The notes under the pieces are model-generated. The model did not search any database. It was not told where the DNA came from and was given only the letters and a program-made list of their open reading frames with translations. A stretch of DNA of 64,000 nt, taken from Geomonas subterranea (lineage in GTDB: Bacteria > Desulfobacterota > Desulfuromonadia > Geobacterales > Geobacteraceae). The position numbers and the translations under genes are program-made. The stretch is taken from positions 3,712,501 to 3,776,500 of the forward strand of contig NZ_CP077683.1 in assembly GCF_019063845.1 (NCBI RefSeq), read 5' to 3'. Of this stretch, positions 17,503-27,717 are shown piece by piece (within the stretch, counting starts at the first letter, position 1; every line of letters begins with the position of its first letter).

Positions 17503-18402
17503 TTACGGCAAGGTGAAGAAGAAGATAGCCCCCTTCCCCTTTTCCGATTCGGCCCAGACCTTCCCCTGGTGCCGCTCGATGATGCGTCTGACAGTGGCAA
17601 GCCCTATGCCGTTGCCTTCGAACTCCCTGCCGTGCAGCCTCTGGAACGCGTCGAAGAGGTTTTCCTTGTAGACGCTGTCGAACCCCACCCCGTTGTCTTT
17701 CACGAAGATGACCAGCTTGTCGTCGACGATGACGCGCCCGACTTCAATCTTCGCCGCGGCGGTGGTCGATGTGTATTTCCAGGCGTTCTCGAGGAGGTTC
17801 CACATCAACTGGCTCAGCAGGGCCTGGTCCCCCTGGACGAACAGCCCCTCGGCGACGACCACGTCCACCACCCGCTCCGGGTCCCCTTCCCAAAGCCGCT
17901 CGATGGCGGCATGAGCCACACCGGAGAGGTTCACCATCTTGCTGTTAATTTTTATGCGGCTGACCTTGGCCAGGTCGAGCAGGTCGTCGATGAGCCGGGT
18001 CATGTCCCTGGTGGCCCGGCGGGAACGCTCCAGGAGCCTGCGCGCCTCCCCGGGGAGACAGGATTCGAAATCCTGCGCCAGGATGCTCAGGTACCCGTTG
18101 ATATGGCGCAAGGGCGCCTGCAGGTCGTGTGACACCGCGTAGCTGAAGGATTCCAGCTCCTTCACGGCGAGTTCCAGGCTGTGCGCCCGTTCGTCCGCCT
18201 TTTCCCACGCCGCCAGGAGTTCCAGGTTCTTCAACTCCAGTTCCTTCTGGCGCTGTTCGGCTTCCGCCAGCAGGCGTTGTCTGTCCGCCTCAAGCAAGGC
18301 GGAAACTTCAGGCGCAACGCGTGGCAGACCCGGCTTAGCCGGCCCCTCAAACCTTCTGCTCCCCTCACCCGTACTGTGCGCACCCATAAAATCACCAGAC
18401 AT
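17503..18402 (-). CDS. Soluble sensor histidine kinase
   Basis: 299 residues without transmembrane segments. A coiled-coil region (about 38-85) leads into a HisKA domain with H-box SYAVSHDLQAPLRHING (His near 92) and an ATPase domain (NLLENAWKY, GNGIGLATVRRIIERHQG). The H-box form SHDLQAPLR is typical of phytochrome-like and light/redox kinases, but no sensor domain is present, so the input probably comes through the coiled coil or a partner. No response regulator is adjacent, making it an orphan kinase. Confidence 0.85.
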   Translation of the reverse strand: MSGDFMGAHSTGEGSRRFEGPAKPGLPRVAPEVSALLEADRQRLLAEAEQRQKELELKNLELLAAWEKADERAHSLELAVKELESFSYAVSHDLQAPLRHINGYLSILAQDFESCLPGEARRLLERSRRATRDMTRLIDDLLDLAKVSRIKINSKMVNLSGVAHAAIERLWEGDPERVVDVVVAEGLFVQGDQALLSQLMWNLLENAWKYTSTTAAAKIEVGRVIVDDKLVIFVKDNGVGFDSVYKENLFDAFQRLHGREFEGNGIGLATVRRIIERHQGKVWAESEKGKGAIFFFTLP

Positions 18403-18481
18403 AAGTAATTTTTAAAACGAGTCAGCACATTAACGGATTTACAGATTAACAGCAACAAAAATTCAGACGTGTCCCATCCGG

Positions 18482-18521
18482 AAAAACGAAAGGGGCCAGG
18501 CAAAAATGCCTAACCCCTTTT
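18482..18521 (-). terminator. Intrinsic terminator of the tRNA-Arg gene
   Basis: AAAGGGG..AGGC pairs with GCCT..CCCCTTTT around an AAAAAT loop, a few bases downstream of the tRNA 3' end on the minus strand, with a following T-run. Confidence 0.7.
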
Positions 18522-18525
18522 CAAA

Positions 18526-18602
18526 TGGCGCGCCCGGAGCGATTCGAACGCCCGGCCCCAAGATTCGTAGTCTTGTGCTCTATCCAGCTGAGCTACGGGC
18601 GC
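18526..18602 (-). tRNA. tRNA-Arg (ACG)
   Basis: 77 bases including encoded CCA. Read on the minus strand, the acceptor stem GCGCCCG pairs with CGGGCGC. The D-arm is TAGCTCAGCTGGATAGAGC, the anticodon loop CTACGAA (anticodon ACG) and the T-loop GTTCGAATC. It reads CGN arginine codons after A34-to-inosine editing. Confidence 0.95.
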
Positions 18603-18697
18603 AAACTACTGTTTTCACTGCAAACCTTCAAAAATGGGCATTTGAAGGTCAAAAATCAAACGGGGGATCAGATGAAGCAACCGATCCCTTGTTTTTA

Positions 18698-18774
18698 TGG
18701 CGCGCTCGGAGAGATTCGAACTCCCGACCTACGGATTCGTAGTCCGTTGCTCTATCCAGCTGAGCTACGAGCGC
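18698..18774 (-). tRNA. tRNA-Arg (ACG), second copy
   Basis: 77 bases including CCA. The acceptor stem is GCGCTCG/CGAGCGC, the anticodon stem-loop ACGGACTACGAATCCGT (anticodon ACG) and the T-loop GTTCGAATC. The D-arm matches the neighbouring copy, but the anticodon stem, T stem and variable loop differ, so it is a diverged duplicate or a separately selected isodecoder. Confidence 0.95.
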
Positions 18775-18782
18775 AACTTTTT

Positions 18783-19247
18783 TCAACTGGCCGGCTGGTA
18801 GTCGACCAGGGTGAAACCGTACTGCGGATGCTGGAACGCATGCGTGGCGGGGTAGAGCGAGAACAGCCACCCCTTGTAGATCTCCTTCCCATTCTCCCTG
18901 ATCACCAGCTGCGCAGCGGGATTGACCAGGTCGTTGGACTGGGAGGTGAGGGTGGTACCCTCCATCACGAAATGCGGTAAAAACGTTTCGACCTTGAGCG
19001 TCAGATCGGATCCCGGCAGCTTGAAGTCGGAGCCGATTTTGACGCTGTAGACCTTTTTCAGGTGGGCGTTCTTGTCGGCGACCTCGATCTGCACCGCCTT
19101 CCATTTCCCCTGCACCTGTGCCGGCACTACTACCGTCGATAAAGCCTTGGTCACTTGCGGAGCCGGTGAAGACTGCTCCTCTGTTTCCTTCTTGTTGCAC
19201 CCTGCTGCGAAACCGATAGCGACCAAAGACAAAACCGTTAGTTTCAT
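18783..19247 (-). CDS. Lipoprotein, DUF2155-like
   Basis: 154 residues from the ATG at 19247. An upstream in-frame start would run through a tRNA gene and is rejected. MKLTVLSLVAIGFAAGC is a lipoprotein signal with Cys 17 as lipidation site. The mature part contains GKWKAVQIEVADK and a C-terminal GWLFSLYPATHAFQHPQYG, the pattern I associate with DUF2155. The product is expected to be anchored in the envelope; its function is not known. It lies between tRNA genes on the same strand. Confidence 0.7.
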   Translation of the reverse strand: MKLTVLSLVAIGFAAGCNKKETEEQSSPAPQVTKALSTVVVPAQVQGKWKAVQIEVADKNAHLKKVYSVKIGSDFKLPGSDLTLKVETFLPHFVMEGTTLTSQSNDLVNPAAQLVIRENGKEIYKGWLFSLYPATHAFQHPQYGFTLVDYQPAS

Positions 19248-19310
19248 CAATCGCTGCACCACAACCTCCGCTGCCCTGCACAACTCGCTTACTGCACGCT
19301 GCAAAAAAAG

Positions 19311-19403
19311 TGGCGGAGAGCGAGGGATTCGAACCCTCGATACCGGTTTCCCAGTATACACGCTTAGCAGGCGTGCGCCTTCGACCTACTCGGCCAGCTC
19401 TCC
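19311..19403 (-). tRNA. tRNA-Ser (GCT)
   Basis: 93 bases including CCA, with the long variable arm of class II tRNAs. Acceptor stem GGAGAGC/GCTCTCC, anticodon stem-loop CACGCCTGCTAAGCGTG (anticodon GCT), T-loop GTTCGAATC. It reads AGC/AGU. Confidence 0.95.
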
Positions 19404-19442
19404 GTTTGAACCTCTACTACTATGTGTGCTGCGATAAATCAA

Positions 19443-19528
19443 TGGCGGAGGAAGTAGGATTCGAACCCACGGAACTTTCGTTCAACGGTTTTCAAGACCG
19501 CCGCCTTCAACCACTCGGCCATTCCTCC
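19443..19528 (-). tRNA. tRNA-Ser (TGA)
   Basis: 86 bases including CCA, with a class II variable arm. Acceptor stem GGAGGAA/TTCCTCC, anticodon loop CTTGAAA (anticodon TGA), T-loop GTTCGAATC. It lies 5 bases downstream of the serS stop on the same strand and may be co-transcribed with serS. Confidence 0.95.
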
Positions 19529-19533
19529 AAAGC

Positions 19534-20823
<1,290 letters not shown>

Positions 20824-20920
20824 TCACCAAAGCTATACTGTCTAACATTCAATTTCGGGTTAGTCAACTCTTTTTTTACCGTGCCCGCACTCCTCATACC
20901 GTCGCTGACTGGAGAACACC

Positions 20921-21457
20921 ATGGCCAGACTCTTCATCGCCATAGAGTTACCTGATGAAATCAAGGGTGCTTTGTCATCCTTTTGCGCCGAGATTCCAGG
21001 CGCGCGCTGGGTACCTCCTGACCAGATCCACCTGACACTGCGTTTCCTCGGCGACGTTCTGCCCGAGACCGCCGCTCTCCTGAAGAAGAACCTCGCTGCC
21101 ATCGACTTCGCCCCCTTCCCGCTCGCCATGCGCGGGGTCGGGCACTTCCCGCCGCACGGGCACCCCAGGGTCGTCTGGGCCGGTCTGGAGGAGTCCGGGC
21201 CACTGCTAATCCTGCAGCGACGGATCGAGGCTGCGGTCGCGGGGGTCGGCATCGCCCGCGATGAGCGCGGCTTCTCGCCGCACATCACCCTTGCCCGCAT
21301 CAAGGAAAACGCCTCCGCCGCGGTGGCACGTTTCGAGGCCACGCACCGGGATCTCAGCTTCCCTCCCTTCAGCGCGGAGGAGTTCATCCTCTTCTCCAGC
21401 GTCCTGACTCCAAAAGGCGCCACCCACCGCAGGGAACAAACCTGCCGCTGCCGCTGA
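20921..21457 (+). CDS. thpR: RNA 2',3'-cyclic phosphodiesterase
   Basis: 178 residues. The two catalytic HxTx motifs of the 2H phosphoesterase superfamily are present: HLTLRFLG near residue 37 and HITLARIK near 122. The family opens 2',3'-cyclic phosphates on RNA ends and was once called 2'-5' RNA ligase. The start follows CTGGAGAACACC. It diverges from serS and stands alone on its strand. Confidence 0.93.
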   Translation: MARLFIAIELPDEIKGALSSFCAEIPGARWVPPDQIHLTLRFLGDVLPETAALLKKNLAAIDFAPFPLAMRGVGHFPPHGHPRVVWAGLEESGPLLILQRRIEAAVAGVGIARDERGFSPHITLARIKENASAAVARFEATHRDLSFPPFSAEEFILFSSVLTPKGATHRREQTCRCR

Positions 21458-21607
21458 GGCCACACCCGTTGCAGCACCGCTGAACGCCGCGGTCACACGT
21501 CGGCTGCGGGGGAGGTCAGCTATCGGTCAATTTTTTGTCGGGGAATTTCTGTCTGGGGCGCAGGTGCCAGGTCAGCCGGTCACCGGGTGCGCGGGGAGGG
21601 AAAAGGG

Positions 21608-21638
21608 CCGGCCCGGAGCGGTATCCGCTCCGGGCCGG
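21608..21638 (-). terminator. Intrinsic terminator of the flagellin gene
   Basis: A 14-bp perfect stem CCGGCCCGGAGCGG / CCGCTCCGGGCCGG with a 3-base loop lies 7 bases downstream of the flagellin stop. On the minus strand it is followed by CCCTTTTCCC. Confidence 0.85.
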
Positions 21639-21645
21639 GTTGGGG

Positions 21646-22464
21646 TTAGAACAGCTTGAGTACGGACTGCGCTGCCTGCGAGGACATGGAGAGCGAGGTG
21701 GTACCCAGGCTCTGGCGCGTCTGCAGCATCAGCATGTTGGCGCCTTCCTGGTTCATATCGGCCAGTGTCAGGTTGTCGGCGCCGGTCTGCAGCGTGTTCA
21801 CCATGGCATCGGTGAAGCTCTGGCGGGTGGTGATGATGTTCAGGTTCGCCGCCAGCGTTTGGGTGTTGGACCGCAGCGTCGAGATCGCAGTATCCATCTT
21901 CGCGGTGTCGGTGGTGATGTCGGAGTTGGTAGCCCAGGCGCCGCTTGCGCCGGAGAGGCTCAGGCCGCTGGCGTTGCCCAGGAAGCCGACGACGTCGAGG
22001 CTGGAGCTTGCGTCCTCGTTGAAGTTCACGGTCAGCGTGTTGGTGGAGCTCAGCAGGTTAAGGCCGCGGTACCCCGAGTCGGAGGAGATGTTGTCGATCT
22101 GGCTCCGAATGGTGTCATACTGGGTGGCCAGTTTGGACCTGGTACCGGTGTCGCTGGTGGAGAGTGCGGACTGGGCGATACCTTTGGCGGCGTTGATCAG
22201 GCCGGTGATGGCCGTGATGCCCGCGTTGGTGGCGCCGACAGTCTGCACCGCCTCCGACATGCCGTCCTTGCGGTCGGACAGGTCGCTGGCGCGCTGGTTC
22301 GCGTTCTGTGCTGCGAAGTAGTTGGTCGGGTTATCAAGTGCACTGTTCACCTGTTTGCCCGACGACAGCCTCTCCTGCGTTCTGTTCAGGAGCTTGCTGG
22401 TCGATTGGAGGTTGAGGAGGTTGGTCCTCATTCCTGCTGTTAAAGAGATATCGCTGGTTGACAT
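21646..22464 (-). CDS. Flagellin
   Basis: 272 residues, at the short end for flagellins. The conserved N-terminal D0/D1 helices (LLNLQSTSKLLNRTQERLSSGKQVNSALDNP) and C-terminal D1/D0 (ANMLMLQTRQSLGTTSLSMS, ending SVLKLF) flank a small variable centre of about 90 residues. It is exported by the flagellar type III system to form the filament. AGAAGGGGG precedes the start. No other flagellar gene is adjacent, so it is a stand-alone, possibly additional flagellin. Confidence 0.93.
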   Translation of the reverse strand: MSTSDISLTAGMRTNLLNLQSTSKLLNRTQERLSSGKQVNSALDNPTNYFAAQNANQRASDLSDRKDGMSEAVQTVGATNAGITAITGLINAAKGIAQSALSTSDTGTRSKLATQYDTIRSQIDNISSDSGYRGLNLLSSTNTLTVNFNEDASSSLDVVGFLGNASGLSLSGASGAWATNSDITTDTAKMDTAISTLRSNTQTLAANLNIITTRQSFTDAMVNTLQTGADNLTLADMNQEGANMLMLQTRQSLGTTSLSMSSQAAQSVLKLF

Positions 22465-22857
22465 GGTGTTTCCCCCTTCTGGTTTTTGGTCCCGGCGTTC
22501 TTGCCGGTTTTTTTACTGCGGCCGATAGGGGACAACCCATTTTCACCATGCGTGCCGTTTTTCACCTGTCCGTCCCGCCGCGCATCCTTTCGCCCACCGC
22601 CGCCTGCTCCGGGCACACCACGACGCCTCGCAAAAAGCTTCATATCTATCGATGCTTACCGGATGGGGATATCGGAAAACCGCACGGGGGAAGGGGGGTG
22701 AAAAAAAATTTCGAGGGGGGAAGCCATGAACCCGCATGGTGCGGCTCAGGCCTGCAATCGGGGAGGCGAGTCAAAAAACCGTCAGCGCGTTCCTTGCCCG
22801 GGGCGCAGCGCTGTCAAAAATAATGAAGACGCAGGGAGATTGCGGCACATGAAGGAA
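22465..22857. other. Intergenic region between flagellin and the KdpE-like gene
   Basis: 393 bases without a convincing gene. The flagellin promoter lies at its left end. Further right there is a purine run (GGGTGAAAAAAAATTTCGAG, around 22697-22715), and the right end contains the 3' flank of the minus-strand regulator. I saw no clear riboswitch or terminator. Confidence 0.4.
22489..22515 (-). promoter_or_regulatory. Candidate sigma-28 promoter of flagellin
   Basis: On the minus strand TAAA, 15 bases, GCCGGGAC closely follows the FliA consensus TAAA-N15-GCCGATAA, about 25 bases upstream of the flagellin start. The same bases also contain CCGGC/GCCGG arms, so a plus-strand terminator-like hairpin is an alternative reading. 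Confidence 0.45.
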
Positions 22858-23562
22858 CTACTCCGCCTTGAGCCGGTACCCCACCCCAGGCTCCGTGACG
22901 ATGTAGCGCGGCCGGGACGCATCCGATTCGATCTTGCGCCTGAGGTTGCTTATGTTGACCCGCAGGACGTGGGGCTGCTCCAGGTAGGCCACGCCCCATA
23001 TCTGCCTGAGGATCTGGCTGTGGGTCAGGACCTTCCCCGCGTGGGTCACCAGCATCCGTAACAGCTCGTATTCGGTTGGCGTCAACTGCACCTCTTCCCC
23101 ACGCACGCTCACCCTCCGATGCGGCAGATCCACTTGAAGCTCGCCCGCCTGGATGACCGGCTCGGGGGCCTGCTGCAGCGAACGCCGCAGAGCCACCTTG
23201 ATGCGCGCCAGCAGTTCCCCGACGCCGAACGGCTTGGTCAGGTAATCGTCCGCGCCGGCGTCGAGCGCCTCCACCTTCTCGTCCTCGCGCTCCCGCACCG
23301 AGATGACGATGATGGGGACCTGGGACCACTCCCGCACCCGCCTGATGACCTCCATGCCGTCGAGGTCCGGGAGCCCAAGGTCCAAAAGTATCACGTCCGG
23401 GCGCACCGCCACCGCGGCCGCCAAACCCGAATGGGCCGTGCCGGCGATGTGCACGGAGTAATCGCCCGTGCCGAGCGCCGTCTTCAGGAAACGCTGGATG
23501 GCCACCTCGTCGTCGATCACCAGCACCCGCGGCAGGTTCGTCTTCTGGTCCTCGCCCTTCAT
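22858..23562 (-). CDS. kdpE: KdpE-like response regulator
   Basis: 234 residues from the ATG at 23562 (GAAGAGGAGAGCC upstream). The receiver domain has VIDDE, VILLDLGLPDLDG and YLTKPFG. The OmpR-type winged helix ends YIVTEPGVGYRLKAE, the typical KdpE ending. Its start overlaps the stop of the kinase gene as ATGA. In E. coli KdpDE controls the Kdp potassium pump. No kdpFABC is in view, but a KimA-like potassium transporter gene lies just upstream of the kinase gene. Confidence 0.88.
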   Translation of the reverse strand: MKGEDQKTNLPRVLVIDDEVAIQRFLKTALGTGDYSVHIAGTAHSGLAAAVAVRPDVILLDLGLPDLDGMEVIRRVREWSQVPIIVISVREREDEKVEALDAGADDYLTKPFGVGELLARIKVALRRSLQQAPEPVIQAGELQVDLPHRRVSVRGEEVQLTPTEYELLRMLVTHAGKVLTHSQILRQIWGVAYLEQPHVLRVNISNLRRKIESDASRPRYIVTEPGVGYRLKAE

Positions 23563-25121
23563 CGGCTCTCCTCTTCCGGCTCCGCGAGCAGCGGAACCTG
23601 CACTGCGATTGTGAGTCCCCCACCGGGGCGGTTCGCGGCCCGCACGCATCCGCCGTGCGCCTCGACGATGCCCCGGCAGATGGAGAGGCCAAGCCCGGTT
23701 CCGCCGACGACTTCGGGGACCGGCGTCCGGTAGAACTTCTCGAAGATCCGCGCCAGGGACTCCTCGGGGACCCCAGGGCCCCGGTCTGCGACCTCGATGA
23801 CGAGCCGCGCCCCTTCCGCGTACGCGCCGACCTCGATACTCCCTCCGGCCCCACCATGCTTCAGCGCGTTGTCCAGCAGGTTGACCAGCACCTGGAGCAT
23901 CAGCACGAAGTCGAGCGGCACGAGCGGCAGCTCCGGGGCGAGCCGCACCGTGACCTCAACGCCGCCAAGACGCGGATCCACCGCCCCCAACGCGGTGCCG
24001 ACCAGGTCCTGGACGTCGCACGGCTCCTTCTTCAACTGCAGCACCCCCGCTTCCAGGCGGGTCATATCCAGCAGGTTCCCGACGAACCGGTTCAGGCGCG
24101 CCGCTTCCTCGCGCGCGTTTTCCAGCAGTTCGTCCCGCGACGCGCTGTTGAGCTTCTCCCCCTCCTCGAGCACCGCGCTCAGGGCACCGGTGATGGCGGT
24201 GAGGGGCGTGCGCAGGTCGTGGGAAATCGAGTTGAGCAGCGCCCGTTCCAGGTTCTCCCTCTCCTTGAGAATCCGCGTCTCCTGCGCCTGCTGCAGCAGG
24301 CGCAGCCGTTCCAGCGCGATGGCGACCTGTGTGGCATAGGCGTTCAACAACCGGTGCAACTCCGCCGGGTGGAGGGTCTCCTCCTCCAGCTTCAACACCA
24401 GCACCCCGTGGGTCTCCACGAGGGCCTTGAGCGGAACGTAGGTGAGCGGGTCGCCGCCGTGGGAGTCGCATCCCGCACCCGCCATGCGCCGGCTGCGCAG
24501 GCACCAGCCGGCTATCTCCAGCCGGTCCCGTTCCGGAGCAAACCCTTTACTCGCCGCGGCGATTTGGAGCTCCCCCTCGCGCGGCAGGAGCAGGGCCACC
24601 TCCCCCCCGACGCTGTGCTCTATGTTTTCGACCGCTGCCCGCACCAGGGACGCGATGTCGGTCGCGGCCGCGAGGTCGCGGCTCAGGTGGTACAGGCTCG
24701 TGGTCTGACGTTCGCGCACCTTGAGCGCATCGAGCCTTTCGCGCGCCTTCGCCACCAGCGAACTGATGACGATCCCCACGGTGAACAGGGCGAAGAAGGT
24801 CATCAGGTACTCCTTCTCCTCCACGCTGAAGGAGAAGCGGGGCGGCACGAAGAAGAAGTCGAAGGCGAGCACGCCCAAAAAGGCGCTCAGCATGGCGGGC
24901 CGGCGTCCCAGAAAGAGCGCCGCCAGCACCACCACCAGCAGGTAGCCCATGACCATGTTGACCGGCGAGAGATAGGGGCGCGCCTGGTTGCAGATCACCG
25001 TCGCCGCCGCGACCATGGCGACGGCGGCGAGGTAGCCGACCGGCCCGAGGTCCCGGATGCCGATCAACCGCTCCCGGAACGAGTCCCTCTCTAATGTGGA
25101 TTTCCCCGCGTTCACACTCAT
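23559..25121 (-). CDS. Short KdpD-like sensor histidine kinase (DUF4118, GAF, HisKA, ATPase)
   Basis: 520 residues, against about 900 for full KdpD: the N-terminal KdpD and Usp domains are missing. Four transmembrane helices of the DUF4118 type (about 28-130) are followed by a GAF domain (about 150-275), H-box SHDLRTPLTAITG (His near 299) and ATPase motifs NLLDNALKH and GGTGLGLSICRGIVEAHGG. It should sense a membrane or potassium-related cue and phosphorylate the overlapping KdpE-like regulator. No good ribosome binding site is seen before 25121, so the true start may be slightly downstream. Confidence 0.88.
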   Translation of the reverse strand: MSVNAGKSTLERDSFRERLIGIRDLGPVGYLAAVAMVAAATVICNQARPYLSPVNMVMGYLLVVVLAALFLGRRPAMLSAFLGVLAFDFFFVPPRFSFSVEEKEYLMTFFALFTVGIVISSLVAKARERLDALKVRERQTTSLYHLSRDLAAATDIASLVRAAVENIEHSVGGEVALLLPREGELQIAAASKGFAPERDRLEIAGWCLRSRRMAGAGCDSHGGDPLTYVPLKALVETHGVLVLKLEEETLHPAELHRLLNAYATQVAIALERLRLLQQAQETRILKERENLERALLNSISHDLRTPLTAITGALSAVLEEGEKLNSASRDELLENAREEAARLNRFVGNLLDMTRLEAGVLQLKKEPCDVQDLVGTALGAVDPRLGGVEVTVRLAPELPLVPLDFVLMLQVLVNLLDNALKHGGAGGSIEVGAYAEGARLVIEVADRGPGVPEESLARIFEKFYRTPVPEVVGGTGLGLSICRGIVEAHGGCVRAANRPGGGLTIAVQVPLLAEPEEESR

Positions 25122-25192
25122 GTGTCGAATCTAGCAAGACCATCAAATATTACAAGCAGTATCTGGCTGATACCGCCCCGAAAGCGGCACGC

Positions 25193-27175
25193 TCAGATGC
25201 TTACCCGGATCGGAAGAATGACCGTGGTGAGGCCGTCCCACTGCAGTCGCCTCTGTATCGCGAAAGCGGTCTCGTTATGCAACATCCTGTGGTAGAACTT
25301 TTCCAGCCTGAAGGTGAGCTGGCCGGTGAACACGGTGGAGCGGGGATACTGCTCGCCCAATTCCTTGCAGACCTCCACCACGCTTTCCACCACGTCCGTC
25401 GCCACCGTCATCCGGCACTCCGCCGCGTAACCAAGCCGGCGCGCCAGTTCCACGTACTTATCCAGCCCCTGCTGCACCGAACTTTCCAGCGCCGCCAGCT
25501 CCTCCGCTCCCTTGAAGGAACCCGAGTCGATGACCGCTACCGACACGAAAATCACGTTCTTGTATGTCTTCGGGAAGGTGGTCAGGATCGAGAGGAGCGT
25601 GTGCACACCGAAGCCGCTGTACGCCGAAACCAGTTGGATCGCGGTCAGGTCGTTGCGGCAGGGATCGGCGTCGTTCCTGATGCCGCTGGTGGGAAAATCG
25701 AGCAGCGCCTCGTCAAGTTGCGCCATCCCCTTGCGCACCGAGCGATAGTGCCCCTTGATGAGGTAGCACAATGCGATGACCGCCGACGTCATCACCAAGG
25801 TGAGCCACCCCCCCTCCGCGAACTTTTCGAAAGTGGTGACCACCAGGATGGTGGCGCACAGGATCAGCCCAACCAGATGCACCGACAGGTGCCGCACCCA
25901 CTGCGGGTCCTCGTGGCGGCGCTGGATGTAGAAGCGCGACATGCCGAGCTGCGACAGGGAGAAGGTCAAAAACACGTTGATGGAATACATGACCACCAGT
26001 GCCGAAACGCTCCCTCCGGTATAGAGCATGAGCAGGATGGCCGCTATTCCCATGAGAAGGATACCGTTACGCATGGTGAGACGCACCGACAGGGCCCCGA
26101 ACCGGTGCGGCAGCCAGGAATCGACCGCCATATTGGACATGACCCTGGGGCCGTCGACGAATCCGGTTTGGGCCGCGACCAGCAGCAAGGCTCCCTCTGA
26201 GAAGATGGTGATGAAGGCGATGGTCGCGCCGAAGGGCCACCCGGCAAAGAGGGTATCCGCCAGGACCGCGTTGAAGGTCTTCCCCGCCACCGGGCTGATG
26301 CCGACCAGGGTGTAGCAAACGAGCAGGAGTCCCGCAGTGAAGGCAAGCGAGGTAGCCATGTACATCATGGTCCTCTTCCCGGTCTGGACCCGCGGCTCGC
26401 GCATGATCTGCAACCCGTTGGAAACGGCCTCGATCCCCGTGTAGGTGCCGCCCCCCAGGGAGTAGGCACGCAGGAAGAGCATCAGGATGCCGAAGATGCC
26501 GATGGAGGAGAGGTCGTGCGACAGGCCGGTTCGGAACCCGGCGGCCACATGGGCAAAGCGGTCGGCGTGGGTTAAGATGCCGTTCAAGAGCAACAGCACG
26601 TGGGTCCCCACGAAGACCATGAAGATCGGCGCCATCACCGCGATGGATTCTTTCACCCCCCTGATGTTCATCACTATCAAGAGCACGGCTAGTGCACAGC
26701 CGACCTCCACCTTCCAGACGTGGTAGGCCTGGGGGACATAGCTGAAGAGGGCGTCGACGCAGGAAGCGATGGACACGGTGATGGTGAGCACGTAGTCGAC
26801 CAGGAGTGCGCTTCCTGAGACTACGCCGGCGTCTGGCCCGAGCATGTGGCTCGCCACGATGTACCCCCCGCCTCCGTGCGGGAAGTGCTCAATGATGCGG
26901 GAGTAGGCATACGAGATGATAAAGACGGTGAGAGCGGCGAAGGCTGCGAGCGCCATGGCGAGGTAGGTGTGGCTGCCCAGGGTGCGGAAGGCTTCCTCGG
27001 GCCCGTATGAGGAGGATGAGAGGCCGTCGGCCCCCAACCCCACCCACGCCAGCACCGGGATCAGGGACATCTTGTGGAAAAGCCCCGGGTCCTTGAGATA
27101 TTTGGGCGCGCCGAAAATCGCCGTGGCCAATCGCCTGACCAGGCTTTGCCTTGCGGTGGAAAATTCCTGTCCCAT
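25193..27175 (-). CDS. KimA-like potassium/amino-acid permease (APC superfamily)
   Basis: 660 residues from the ATG at 27175, preceded by GGGGAGGAGCGAAC; an earlier in-frame start at 27238 has no such site. Around 12 transmembrane segments occupy residues 30-480 (VGLGADGLSSSSYGPEEAF, FPHGGGGYIVASHMLG), followed by a cytosolic domain of about 150 residues. The layout and motifs match the KimA/YdaO type of high-affinity potassium importer. Transport of potassium is supported by the adjacent KdpE/KdpD-like pair on the same strand, but a related amino-acid permease cannot be excluded. Confidence 0.8.
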   Translation of the reverse strand: MGQEFSTARQSLVRRLATAIFGAPKYLKDPGLFHKMSLIPVLAWVGLGADGLSSSSYGPEEAFRTLGSHTYLAMALAAFAALTVFIISYAYSRIIEHFPHGGGGYIVASHMLGPDAGVVSGSALLVDYVLTITVSIASCVDALFSYVPQAYHVWKVEVGCALAVLLIVMNIRGVKESIAVMAPIFMVFVGTHVLLLLNGILTHADRFAHVAAGFRTGLSHDLSSIGIFGILMLFLRAYSLGGGTYTGIEAVSNGLQIMREPRVQTGKRTMMYMATSLAFTAGLLLVCYTLVGISPVAGKTFNAVLADTLFAGWPFGATIAFITIFSEGALLLVAAQTGFVDGPRVMSNMAVDSWLPHRFGALSVRLTMRNGILLMGIAAILLMLYTGGSVSALVVMYSINVFLTFSLSQLGMSRFYIQRRHEDPQWVRHLSVHLVGLILCATILVVTTFEKFAEGGWLTLVMTSAVIALCYLIKGHYRSVRKGMAQLDEALLDFPTSGIRNDADPCRNDLTAIQLVSAYSGFGVHTLLSILTTFPKTYKNVIFVSVAVIDSGSFKGAEELAALESSVQQGLDKYVELARRLGYAAECRMTVATDVVESVVEVCKELGEQYPRSTVFTGQLTFRLEKFYHRMLHNETAFAIQRRLQWDGLTTVILPIRVSI

Positions 27176-27441
27176 GTTCGCTCCTCCCCTGCCGGCTCTT
27201 GTTTCCGGCCCTGAGAAGGATGCTATCGCTTCCGGCATAAAGGGGGTATCAAGATCCGGCAGGCCCCATTAAGAAAGTGTCAAGACGAGGGGAAATGCTC
27301 CTTTATTGAAGGATTGTCGAGGCGGGGCCCCGATGATCTTGATGTTTTCTTGATGCTTCCCGCCCCTATTTTGATCCTGCTTTTACAGCCAAAGATCTAT
27401 GGTGAAGTCAGGGACGTGCGGGAAGGAAGCGGAGGGGCGGC

Positions 27442-27642
27442 ATGAAGATTTACCTTTTCAACATGGAAAACGGCGTCTACCTGGGCGAGGACTTTGCTGA
27501 CGAGGCGGCTTTTTCAGCGGAGTTGCCGCCAGGGGCGACTTCGATAGCACCTCCCCCCTTCCAGCGGAGGGAGGTGCCGGTCTTTCTTCCCGATGAAAAC
27601 AGGTGGGAGCTCACGTCGAGGATGCTTACTCGACGATCATAG
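27442..27642 (+). CDS. Small hypothetical protein next to the attL site
   Basis: 66 residues, hydrophilic, no signal (MKIYLFNMENGVYLGEDFAD; PPPFQRREVPVFLPDENRW). The start follows GGAAGCGGAGGGGCGGC. The pattern of residues 1-50 recalls short phage tail-fibre assembly-type proteins, but the match is too weak to name. Its TAG stop overlaps the first two bases of the 16-bp attachment repeat, so it is the last chromosomal gene before the element. Confidence 0.55.
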   Translation: MKIYLFNMENGVYLGEDFADEAAFSAELPPGATSIAPPPFQRREVPVFLPDENRWELTSRMLTRRS

Positions 27643-27656
27643 GCCCCTTCTGCAGC
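27641..27656 (+). repeat. attL core (16-bp direct repeat)
   Basis: AGGCCCCTTCTGCAGC, identical to 44244-44259 in the same orientation. Read on the minus strand across the repeat to the left, the frame continues L-Q-K-G-P-M-I-V-E-stop. This is an orphaned original 3' end of the DUF1847 gene now 16.6 kb away. Confidence 0.88.
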
Positions 27657-27717
27657 AAAGGAGAGTAAGGCTATAAGCTTTTGATATAAAACAGCTTTAA
27701 CCAAACCACTCACTATT

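Noticed and set aside
22491..22515. Plus-strand intrinsic terminator (CCGGC-GCCGG followed by T-run)
   Set aside because: No plus-strand gene ends nearby. The same bases fit a sigma-28 promoter for the flagellin gene on the other strand better, so it is listed as a promoter candidate only.
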